NCBI GenBank assembly: GCA_016748015.1
Contig: JAAOMT010000649.1
Coordinates: forward strand, 43,823-62,904
Direction: 5' to 3'
Origin: Geosiphon pyriformis
Taxonomy: Eukaryota > Glomeromycota > Glomeromycetes > Archaeosporales > Geosiphonaceae
Length of the DNA stretch: 19,082 nucleotides
Shown: piece by piece, positions 1-9,149 of the stretch
Numbering within the stretch: position 1 is the stretch's first letter
Layout of the letters: each line of letters starts with the position of its first letter
The notes under the pieces: model-generated
Database searches by the model: none
What the model was told of the DNA's origin: nothing
Seen by the model: the letters and a program-made list of their open reading frames with translations, nothing else
Made by a program: the position numbers and the translations under genes

Positions 1-115
1 TAAAATTTTTAATGATAAAACGAAAAAGTTGCTGTTCTGAAAATTGAAGATCAAATCTTACAACAATTTTATGTGGCTTTTCAATTTTTAATCTAGCATT
101 AATGATATATTCGAA
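1..115 (-). pseudogene. Short open reading frame at the left edge, unidentified
   Basis: Read on the minus strand, about 38 codons stay open from just after a stop at 116-118 to the window edge. The translation has a normal amino-acid mix (it includes KPHKIVVRFDLQFSEQQL) rather than the Asn/Ile/Lys/Phe-rich noise typical of this AT-rich DNA. That is the only evidence that it is coding. I do not recognise the family, and the piece is cut by the window, so the rest of any gene lies to the left. It could be chance; confidence is low. Confidence 0.25.
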
Positions 116-118
116 CTA

Positions 119-795
119 AATAGCCAAGTAGTTTTGTTCAAATAATTAATTTAATTTTGTTTTAGTTTTTTTAAGTAAAATATATAGATAGCATAACATT
201 CTGAATTCTATATTGGTTATTATAAAAAATAATTCATTTCTTGCAAATTCTGTTTTAATTATTCTTTTTGTTTTTTTAAGATATTCTAACTTGCAATTTT
301 ATAAAACACTTTTATTTATCTAAATAAAACAGATAAAAATTTGAGCAAAAAATGATTTTTTATTGATGTTAAAAATATAATCATTAACTATTATAAATAG
401 TTTTATTTTTATATCTTTTTTAAACAAGATTTTTAAGTATAAAAGTTATGAACTATAAAGCAATTTATATATAAATATATATTGGAATATTAAATAATCA
501 ATACAATTATATGAAAATTTTTTTACTAATAAATTTTGCTTCTGCAAACTTTATGCATATTTTATAAAATTTTGGGTTTATTAATTTTTGTCATAATAAA
601 AATTTTTATAAAAGATAATTTTAATAATAAAAAAATAAATATTTTTAATTATACTTAATAAATTATGAAGGACTGCATATATATTTATTGAATTTAAATA
701 TTTTATTCATGAAGAAACATTTTTTTTATTAGCTATTATACTTGGAACAAAATACCAAAACACTAAATATACATTTCAATTTTTTATCTAAAAAA
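119..795. other. AT-rich spacer without a recognisable gene
   Basis: Stops are dense in all frames and T and A runs are frequent. I see no coding segment, RNA gene or clear repeat. It lies upstream of the SAM/kinase remnant and would hold that gene's promoter, but no core element can be singled out because TATA-like strings occur everywhere in this composition. Confidence 0.6.
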
Positions 796-1148
796 TCAAG
801 GAGTGAATTCTGCAACAAGTCATTGAGTTTCTTGAGAAAAAGAAAGCTGATCTATGCCTTATAAAAGAAGATCTCAAAATAATTGAGACTAACAGAATTG
901 CTGGCCAAGAACTCCTATCGCTAACCAAAGAAGAACTTATGCAATAGGACTTAAAAAGAGGACCAGCAACAAGAATTGCTCTTTTGGTTGAAAAAATTAA
1001 AAACAAAGAGCAAAGTAATTAGTGAGCAAATAATACAACTATTTGTTGAATACGTCATGCACTTTTTTTTTGTATATGTTGACTAACTTGTGCTTTTGCT
1101 TCTTTTGTTTCTTCATCACTACCAAATAAACAAAAAAATGCATTGATG

Positions 1149-1220
1149 GTAAGTTAGAAAGTATATTAAGAAACATATATTTTTGAATTTGCATGTCTAA
1201 TTAGCTTTTTTCCAACACAG
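1149..1220 (+). other. Probable spliceosomal intron 1 of the SAM/kinase remnant
   Basis: The donor is GTAAGT right after GATG (1149-1154) and the acceptor is a T-rich tract ending CAACACAG at 1220, giving 72 bp, a usual fungal intron size. Downstream the frame that becomes the middle exon opens. The exon 1 part just upstream is too decayed to fix the splice phase. Confidence 0.5.
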
Positions 1221-2212
1221 ATTCTGACTTGTACTTTCAGACTAAAGAAATGCTCAATGCAAAACCATCTTACATTATAGGAAAGTCGAACTTATTTACT
1301 TGGCTTTAGTGGCCATCCATGAAACTGATCCAAGTTTACCTATTGTTTTATGAACAATTCTTTATGGAAAGACTCTTTTTGGATTATTTGGATAAAATTA
1401 TTGTGAGCTCAAAAGAGGTCTTCTGGAAAGTATGGAGCAACTTTATCATACACATCACTTTTCCACCCAATATTAGCACAACAAAAAATTCATTCATTGT
1501 ACTTTGGAATACACTTATTGTTAAATCTTTTATTATCAGATCATAAATAGATAAATATAGCCAAAATACATCTTTAAATACTTTTACTAGAAAATTATGA
1601 CCTGATCTTTTCTATTTGATATCAGATGTTTGTTTTGTGAAAGAAAAGGAAAAGAAACTGTATACTAAGAGTAATCTAATGAAGAAATTAACTGAAGAAA
1701 TTAACTGAAAAATTAATATAAATGTACAGAAAATGTCCTTATATCTTTGGATATTATGCACCACAGTAATATACTCTTATTTGTATTTGGAAGGAGAACA
1801 GATTGTGTGAAAAGATTTGTTTACATGTAAACTAAATGAGCTAGAGAGATACATAAAAGCTTTTATTATCAAAATTAACATTGGTTAATTATTGCCCCTA
1901 TTTCACCAAACTGTTTCATAATATTTTCAGCAAAAATTTTTCATTTTTTTCCAGTCAAATGGCAAGATAGTTGAATTAATGCAAAATGTTGTCATGAAAC
2001 ATTACTGCTCAACATAGTCTGTCATATATATCCGAGCTATTTATCAAGACATATACAATTAAAAAGTACCTTTCATCGATTAACTAAAGCCCATTAATGA
2101 GAATAAAACAAGAAAGCCATTTGTGATCTTTTCACTAAAAGACATTATATATAAACCAGAAACAAAACAACAACTAATCAAAGCATTATGTTGTGTTTTA
2201 ACCACCCTAAAG

Positions 2213-2281
2213 GTATCTATTGCTTTCATTTCATTTATTTTGGAAACGTGGATATTTTATGACTAAAACATTTATTTCTAG
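2213..2281 (+). other. Spliceosomal intron 2 of the SAM/kinase remnant
   Basis: The intron is 69 bp, begins GTATCT and ends TTTCTAG, and has a branch-point-like TGACTAAAAC about 20 bases before the acceptor. Joining the flanks keeps phase 0 and gives TTLK followed by ALHKIKIMHH, the expected run into a kinase catalytic loop. That continuity is the main evidence. Confidence 0.7.
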
Positions 2282-2762
2282 GCTCTTCACAAAATAAAGA
2301 TTATGCATCATAATATTTATTGAGAAAATGTGTTAAAATTTTTTGATTGAGACAAGTGATTCATCATTGACTTTGATGATATGTATTACACTACTTCACC
2401 TGCTTTCAACACATAATTTGCTAAAGAAAACCATGCACCTAAGATTTTCAAGACAATTATAATAAAAGTGTCAACATATAGTCCATCAGATACCTGATTC
2501 TAACAGCTTCAATATAACTTCAAGAATTTAATGAATTAAAAATCTATGCAAGAAAGTTGAAGACAAAAAACCAATTCGATAAACCAACAGTGAAAGATGC
2601 ACTACAGTGGCTTTGGAGCAAATATGAAAATATTCTTGAAGAAGATTTTTTAGAATAGAAAGCATAAAATCAAGATGGATCAAAAAATCTCTTGGATGGA
2701 AAAAAATAAAGCAATTTTTTAAGTGTTAATTATTTACTGAGATTATATTGTAATAAAGACTT

Positions 2763-3120
2763 TCATTTTGCTTTTTGAATACTTGTTTATTTGTATCATT
2801 TATTCTTTTTATTTACTTTGAAACTAAGCTTGAATATTGTTTCGATAACTAATTCACAATGCTGCAAATTAAATTTGCCTAATTGATTAGCATATTGCCA
2901 AATCATCTATATTTTGCAGCATTTGTTTTCTACTTCATATTTAACAATTGTCCACAGATTTTCATTAAGATATAAATCTAAACTACATAATGACCAGTCA
3001 AAAACTCCAAATGTATTTTTCTGCAAAAAATGCTTTAGCTCCACTTAAAATTGTAGATAAATAGCTAATTGTTAATTAAACAAAATTTATCATTTTTATA
3101 TTCCATTGTTTTAAAGCAGA
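2763..3120 (-). pseudogene. Tc1/mariner transposase, C-terminal remnant
   Basis: On the minus strand, AKAFFAEKYI (about 3020-3050) leads, after a frameshift, into GVFDWSLCSLDLYLNENLW (about 2952-3010). This is the diagnostic end of Tc1/mariner DDE transposases, where the usual text is close to DWPxxSPDLNPIENLW. The third catalytic acid, Glu of NEN, survives; both Pro residues are now Leu, as expected from C to T change. The line continues as TIVKYEVENK, a stop, and WQYANQLGKFNLQHCELVI. The enzyme would cut and paste its own DNA. The upstream part with the first two catalytic Asp residues is not recognisable, and no terminal inverted repeats were found, so this is a dead, probably truncated copy. 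It lies just downstream of the SAM/kinase remnant on the opposite strand. Confidence 0.75.
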
Positions 3121-3715
3121 TTTTAGCCTAAATAATCAAGTTTACATTTAATTGCTAAGAAATTAGTTTTTTTATTAAGATTATAGAATTATTTCCACAA
3201 TCCTGATTATTTAACTGAAAGTTTATAGCTTTTATTACATCATTTTTGAAAGACACTTAATAAGAAAATACTGTTTTAAAAAATTATTAACAATGCAATC
3301 TTGCACTAATATACAAAATAATAAATTTATAGAAAATATAATGTGTTATATTTAAAAAAAATAGTGATAATAAAAGATAATAAAACTTATTGTATATTAA
3401 TTTTGTCATCAGAACTCTTGATTTTAAAATAATAGCTATTCATTAATAATATATATCTTTCATAAATGTTAGATTTAATGTAAAAAGCATTATTTTTTTT
3501 AGTTACTATAAATAAATAAGTACAAAATTTATTTATTATACATTCTTAAATCTAGATAATATTTTTAGAAAAATATGATAAGCTTGCAACACAATAGTTT
3601 TTATGGGCTTATTTTATGACAATTACTTAAATAATTCATAATTTTTTGAAAAACTTCATATACAAGCAATTCAAAAATAGTAAATATTTTGTATTTATTA
3701 AGAAAAATCTTGTTT

Positions 3716-3732
3716 TATATATATATATATAA
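3716..3732. repeat. (TA)n microsatellite
   Basis: About eight perfect TA units. It is unremarkable in DNA of this composition, but is the longest pure TA run noticed in this part of the window. Confidence 0.8.
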
Positions 3733-4964
3733 GAGATTAAATATATGAATTTATAATAGCCAAAATACTTTAAAGCAAATAAAATTTTTATCTGAGTTAT
3801 CTCAAAAATATTAGAAAATATTAGGTTTAATAAAAAAGAGTAATATTTTTTTCCAATTATTAGAGAATACAGTAGCAAAATATAATGATCTTGCTATAAA
3901 AATTTGTGAATAAGCATCATATTGAGCATTTTGCCAACTATAACACTAACATCAGAAAACCTTTAATTATTCGGAAAATACACGAATTTATTGGATAAAT
4001 TATAAAAAAATTACTAAAATATAATTGCTAAAATACAAGAAGTTTTAAAATAGTAATATTTCAATATTAATTCAAATATTTAATTAAAATTGCTAATTAA
4101 AATTAACACAAATTGGTTTAAAATTTTGTTTAGTTAAAGCAATTTGAAAAAAATGTTTGTTTAATTTTTGATTTTTTGGAATTAAAAAAAAGTATATTGG
4201 TTACTTTTATGCTTATATATTCATTATTATTTAATGCTTAATTTTTGAGAGTATGAAAGCTAACTTTGAAAATTTTTTTTTTAGAAATCAAAGCTTTTTA
4301 TCATTTTTTCTATTAATTTGTTACCAAAAATCTAAACCAGCAAATCAATAATTAAAATATCTTCTATTGTAAAGTTTTTTTATTGATCCAATTTTTTAAG
4401 ATTTTGTATTTTGTAGCTATCTTGTAAGCATTATATCTCAAGTTTTTAATTTTTCATGTTTTATACTAGTGCAACAATTTTGTTAAGATTCTAACCTAAA
4501 ATATCTGAATCCTAGGCATCAATTACTGCTTAATAAAATTTAATATTTGAGTATTATGTCATGCAAGAAATTCAACACAATTTATTTATCCCTTTATTAT
4601 TTTAAATTTTCATATTTTTAGCTTATTATATTTAATTAGAAAATCTGTCAATTTTGATAATATTTGTCACATTAATAATATTATACAAATTGGTTTATTA
4701 TTGCTGATAAAGCATATGATTTTTAAATAGGAAGGCTGTTTAAGGCTCATTAATCAATGAACTGTTCTTCTTTGAACTTTTGTTATTTTTCTTTAAAACA
4801 ACTTGCTATTACTCAAACTACTACTAGAATATCATAAAATTATTAATATACAAACATGTGAACTAATACAAAATTTATTAGAGAAAAAACCAAATAATTA
4901 TCAAATAATTAAATTTAATGTTTTTTAATTTATATTAATTCATAATTTGATTTTTTTAATCATT

Positions 4965-4986
4965 TACATACACATACATACACAAA
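4965..4986. repeat. ACAT/CATA tetranucleotide microsatellite
   Basis: A short array of TACA and CACA units, slightly imperfect, in otherwise non-repetitive AT-rich sequence. No gene is nearby. Confidence 0.7.
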
Positions 4987-6009
4987 TACTACAAAAAATC
5001 TGAATTCTTGTCTTAGAGCTCCTAAAAAAACAGAACTGATAAGTTCTTATAAATAATTATTACATATTTCTACTGGTATTAGATATTGGAAAGATTTTAC
5101 TAAATAAAAAAATACTATTGAATAAATTTGTCAAAGTATGTAAGAAAAGCAGCTTTACAAAAACACAAAACTATGCTGTTAAAAAAACTTGTATAAAAAA
5201 GTCAGCCATAATTCTATTATAAACATGAAGGAATATAAAGTAATTTAAATATGTTATTACTTTTATTTAAATTTCTTGATCCTTTTGCCTTTGAATTTTT
5301 TAATTTAATCTTTTTTTTTCTAATTAGCAAGTTTTTATAGAAATGTTAAAAAAATATTAAGAAGACAGAATGAATCAGTTAAATTTAAGCAAAGAAAAAA
5401 TAAGAAAAGTTCTTAATATTTGCAAAAAATTAAAACAACTAATTCCAAGATAGATAAATTATTGCTTGAATTCTGAGACTTCTACATATTTGGCATGCTT
5501 TTTTTATGCTCAATAATGATAATTATATACTTAGTTTTTAAAATTAAAAAACAAAAAAATACTACATATTTTTTTCCTATTATCTAATCACTTTAAATTA
5601 AAAAATCCTGCATAATTTCATTCTAAAAAATAATTGGCTAAGTAAAAGTTTTAAGCTATACTTTGTATGTATACATAGTTAACAAATGCATATTCTAAAT
5701 CATAACAGTAATAAAATTAAACAGATATCAGAATTTATTAAAAAGTATAGATCTTGGATTAAAATAGGGTATGTTTGTTTGACATTTTACTTAAAATTAA
5801 AAAAAAATTAATCTAAAAAGTATTTTCACATCACTCTTGAAAGTTTTCAAACACTATCAGATGTCTTTCAAGCACTAATTTTCAATATTTTTTTCAAAGG
5901 CATTGTTAAAATGTTGGGCTCAGTTTTTGATTATAGATTAAAATTCTTATTTATTAACAAGTGAAAACTTTTTAAAAATCTTTCTTTACTTATACAAAAT
6001 ATTCAAATC

Positions 6010-7207
6010 ATGTCTTCAATTTCATAAATTTAAAATGCAACTTCAACCCTTGACTGGCTTGAAGGCACATTGATTGTCATTAAAGAAAATTTGGCCATTT
6101 TCTCAGCTAACAAATATTCAAAAATTGCTAACTTGGTAAAAATATATCTTAAGCACAATCAGAAAAAACATGAAAACTTATTTGATTGCTTAAATAATAA
6201 AAGTTTAAAGCATTCAATAGACTATATCTTGCTTGGCTTTTCTTTAGAACATGGAATTAGAACTATTCCTAATTTAACAAAAGCATTTTTAGAATTCCAA
6301 AAAGCAGTGAATACAAAAGATTCTTTTGAACAATTTTTCTTAGAACATTGTTATGATTATAAAATTAGTACTTTACAAGATCAAGAAAAAACATTTGAGC
6401 TATATTCAAAAGTGGCAAAAACAAGATATTTAGATACATAATACACTCTTGGATTATATTATTATAAGGAAAAAAAAAAGAGAGAAAATAAGAAAAAGCA
6501 TTTGAATTCTATTCAAAAGCAACAGAAGCAAAACATACAAATACACAATACACTTTTGAAATTTGTTATAATAATAGATAAAAAATGGCGAAAAATGAGA
6601 AAAAAACATTTGAACTCTATTTAAAAACAGCAGAGGTAGAAGATACAAATATACAATACACTCTTGGACTTTGTTATATTAATGGAAAAAGAACAACAAA
6701 AAATGAGAGAAAAACATTTGAACTCTATTTAAAAGCAGCAGAAGTTGAAAATACAAATGTATAATACACTCTTAGACTTTGTTATAACACTAGAAAAGGA
6801 TGATGAAAAATAAAAAAAAAGGATTTAAACTTTATTCAAAAGCTGCAGAGACAAGAGATTTAGTTGCATAATACCATTTTTATAATAGATTGGAAACAAC
6901 AAAAGATCTTGAAAAAGTAAAAAATCTCAGTCCACAGAGCAATCTTGAATGGCATTATCAAAAAAAATGGAAAATTACGAAAAATCTGAAAAAGACATTT
7001 GAATTCTATTAAAAAACAGTAGAACAAAGGAATACAACTGTATTATATAATTTTGGATAGTGCTATCAAAATAGATGGAAAACAATAAAAAATTTTTGAA
7101 AAGCATTTGAAATTTATTTAAAAACAGAAACAAATAATTCAAGTTATCAAAGTAATTTTCCTGATTTAAACACCCTTAATTTCTTCACTTTTGAGAATAA
7201 AGATTAA
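6010..7207 (+). pseudogene. Sel1-repeat protein, broken
   Basis: Sel1 repeats are about 36-residue helix-turn-helix units that stack into a protein-binding scaffold; the family is massively expanded in arbuscular mycorrhizal fungi, often next to protein kinase domains. I chose ATG 6010 because it is in frame with the clear coding stretch, although TAA codons follow at 6025 and 6031. The intact-looking part (6040-6438) includes IANLVKIYLKHNQKKHENL and NLTKAFLEFQKAVNTKDSF, typical of the cap before the repeats. From about 6380 come repeats with the pattern AFELYxKxAExxNTxxQYTLGLCY at 108-bp spacing, then two or three more diverged units to about 7130, and a tail ending at TAA 7205-7207. Frameshifts of one base lie near 6470 and 6810. 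In-frame stops include 6439, 6762 and 6869, all at a conserved Gln. No kinase domain is recognisable upstream. The family call is firm; the gene is non-functional. Confidence 0.85.
6439..6976 (+). repeat. 108-bp tandem coding repeats (Sel1 units)
   Basis: The codon before TAC-ACT or TAC-CAT recurs at 6439, 6546, 6654, 6762 and 6869. Spacings are 107, 108, 108 and 107 bp; the two 107s mark single-base deletions. The unit is one 36-residue Sel1 repeat. The central three units are very alike, suggesting recent duplication before decay. Confidence 0.85.
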
Positions 7208-8823
7208 TATGACCTGAAATATTTAATTTTACAATTTCAAAATCAAGAGTTAAAATGAACAGTTAATTCCAAAGAAAAATGTATAAATTTTGAAGCTTTT
7301 TTTTTATTAGCTTTCAGATCAATTCAAATGTCTTAAATGTAAAAACTTGGATATAATCATTAGTAGATTTCTTAATAAAATAGATATTTACAATATCTTT
7401 AAAGACTTGCTGGGATGTCTATTTTGTGATAATATCTTTAACTACTTGTCAAAATGCTTAGAATACTATAGCAGATTAAAAAATTCATTTTGGTGTAAAT
7501 TTTGTGAATATTCATAATTTTTAATAAATTAGAATACATAAAATAATGAAAATAGTAATATTAATTAGTATATATATAATATACAAAAAATCTTAAAAAG
7601 CTGCAAAAGCTGCTTAAAATAGATTTTTTTCAATTAAATCAAATTTTAAATAAGGTAAGAGAAAAAAAATTTAATATTGTTAAAGAAGATAAATGGATGA
7701 GAAAAATCAAAAGCATGCATGAAATGAAATTATGAAAGTTGCTTTAAAGACAGCCAAAACATACAAATAAATCTTTTTTTAAGAATCTATGTGATTTTTG
7801 TTATACTCATTTTTTCTTTAACACCAAGCAATATATTGAATAGTTTATTGTGCATCTTAGAAATGTCTTTTGAAATATATCTTTAAATACTATAGAATAA
7901 CCAAAGATATCACGACTAATGAATTCATTATGGTTTTGCTATTTGTAAAACATGAAGATTTTAGAGTTTTTCTTAAAGTAAACCAAGATATCTTTACTTG
8001 GGAAATAATTTTTTGTATTCTTTTTTAAATTGTTAGTGGCTTAAAGTTTTATACATAATTCAGAACTAGTGCATGTAAATATGTATCCTAGCAATATTCT
8101 TGTTTTGAAATCAAATTCCTTAAAAGTAGCCATTGCTAATCTAAAAATAGATCTTATAATGAACAAAACTGTAGACTCTTTTTTGGAAGAATATTTTATT
8201 CTCTGACAGATTTAAATTTTTTTCAGGGTGCTGTTGTTTAAGAAAACAGATTATAAGCCTGCCATATTGCTTGGCTCATAATATTAGCAGGTAAATTTTT
8301 TTGCTGAGTATAAAGTTTTTTATATTAAAAATAGATAAATTTAATTTTATTTAATTCAATCATATATTTCTCAAAAATTCATGCCCTATTCTGGAAATTT
8401 TTATTGGCAGAATATTCTATAGTCTACTTTATGTCAGATAATAAAGTTACAATATATGATTGTGTTTCACCTTGCTAATTAAAATGATAAATATTATATA
8501 ATGTTTGGTTTTTACAGGCAGTAATATAAAAATACACTAAAATCAATATTCAATAAGGTAACTTTGAATAAAATAGATGTTTTCTATGTAATATTTGTTA
8601 AAATGAGAGTTTTTTTTTAATAAACTCGAAATACTTAATTTGTTCTTTTATTTTTATTGAAAATTAAATTTTTTAATATTCAAAAAAATGCAATTAAAAA
8701 TTTTTTTATAACTATCTTTTTTTCAAAACTTCAGTTTGCATTTCAAAAAATAAATTTTGTAATTCAAATTTAACAGATAAATGTTCTCAAAACTTGAATT
8801 TTATTGAAAATATTGTTAATTAA
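7208..8823. other. AT-rich region with at most faint coding traces
   Basis: No gene could be identified. A stretch near 7770-7865 (+) reads KNLCDFCYTHFF and continues to VHLRNVF; the two Cys and one His could be a vestige of a zinc-binding motif, but this is weak. Another stretch near 8074-8205 (+) stays open for about 45 codons (it contains NILVLKSNSLKVAIANLKID) and was not recognised. Two similar 17-base stretches start at 7393 and 7432, 39 bp apart. None of these supports a named feature. Confidence 0.4.
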
Positions 8824-9149
8824 AACAATTTATTTGCAAATTGGTTTCCTGAATCTGTTTATAAGTTTGGTCAGGTTGACATTGGTGCTCTGCATATTAT
8901 TGATCTTGTTTGAGATTAGGTTATGACTCACAGAGATTTGATCTGGCAAAGTGGAAAAAAAAAAGTCTAATAAATGATGCTGGTTTTGTAATTTCTGATT
9001 TTAGAGGTTCAGCTTTTTTGCTTAATAATGTAGCAATTCATAAGATTGATTTTGTCAAAAAAATTAATCTGAATTTTGATTTTGTTAATGGCTTGTTCTT
9101 AATCTCGGATTTGTTTTTTGATGTGGATATAGTTGGCTCAGGTGGCTAA
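8824..9149 (+). pseudogene. Unidentified coding remnant
   Basis: Two frames join into one coding-like text. The first (8824-8910) contains WFPESVYKFGQVDIGALHIIDLV. The second, one base out of frame (8910-9149), contains GYDSQRFDLAKWKKK, DAGFVISDFRGSAFLLNN and HKIDFVKK, and ends in VGSGG before a stop. The balanced residue use (Gly, Asp, Ser, Val), the G+C higher than the flanks and the 79 open codons argue that this was a gene. The join near 8905-8915 also carries two stops in the first frame, so it is a broken gene or, less likely, a splice junction. The fragment looks like the C-terminal end of a soluble protein: no membrane segment is seen. I do not recognise the family and assign no function. 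The upstream part is lost in AT-rich sequence. Confidence 0.5.

Larger units (their letters stand above)
796..2709 (+). pseudogene. Broken SAM-domain plus protein-kinase-like gene
   Basis: The front (about 808-1019) reads as a SAM-like helical domain of the type expanded in arbuscular mycorrhizal fungi. It has an ITKEEL-like stretch (LSLTKEEL) followed by the loop KRGPATRIALLVEKIK. A one-base frameshift lies near 838 and a TAG at 945-947. A middle exon (about 1221-2212) stays in one frame across 330 codons but carries about ten stops. After an intron, the kinase core appears: MHHNIY at 2303-2320 matches the catalytic-loop MHRD, IIDFDD at 2363-2380 matches the DFG region, and SVNI*SIRYLILTAS matches the SVDIWSxGY motif of subdomain IX. 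The tail ends in QWLWSKYENILEEDF before stops near 2660-2709. A frameshift lies near 2450. The catalytic Asp is now Asn (AAT at 2312), so the protein would be inactive even if read through. No signal peptide or membrane segment is seen. The family is recognised by eye; the kinase call is firmer than the SAM call. Confidence 0.65.
3121..6009. other. AT-rich region without a recognisable gene
   Basis: Nearly 2.9 kb with dense stops in all six frames. The longest open stretch (3636-3878, minus) translates to an Ile/Leu/Phe/Tyr/Lys-rich string with no family resemblance and is best taken as chance. The part up to about 3300 could hold further transposase sequence too decayed to read. The only repeats worth naming are two short microsatellites, listed separately. 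No RNA gene was recognised. Confidence 0.55.

Noticed and set aside
788-1006. Minus-strand open frame of 72 codons
   Set aside because: It is the antisense shadow of the SAM-like domain, whose plus-strand text is far more protein-like.
1319-1546. Independent small plus-strand gene
   Set aside because: It is the stop-free part of the middle exon of the SAM/kinase remnant; the same frame continues beyond its stop for more than 200 codons of coding-like text.
1884-1954. Additional intron ending in TTTTTTCCAG
   Set aside because: The exon frame continues straight through with meaningful text (LLPLFHQTVS, FQQKFFIFFQ) apart from two stops, so the splice-like signals are chance.
3636-3878. Minus-strand open frame of 80 codons
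   Set aside because: The translation is Ile/Tyr/Leu/Phe/Lys-rich, spans the TA microsatellite and resembles no family.
6454-6648. Minus-strand open frame with a hydrophobic translation
   Set aside because: It is the antisense shadow of the Sel1 repeats; its internal repetition mirrors the 108-bp period.
6010-7140. CRISPR array suggested by regular spacing
   Set aside because: The 108-bp period is a multiple of three, the repeats are coding Sel1 units, and there is no repeat/unique-spacer alternation.
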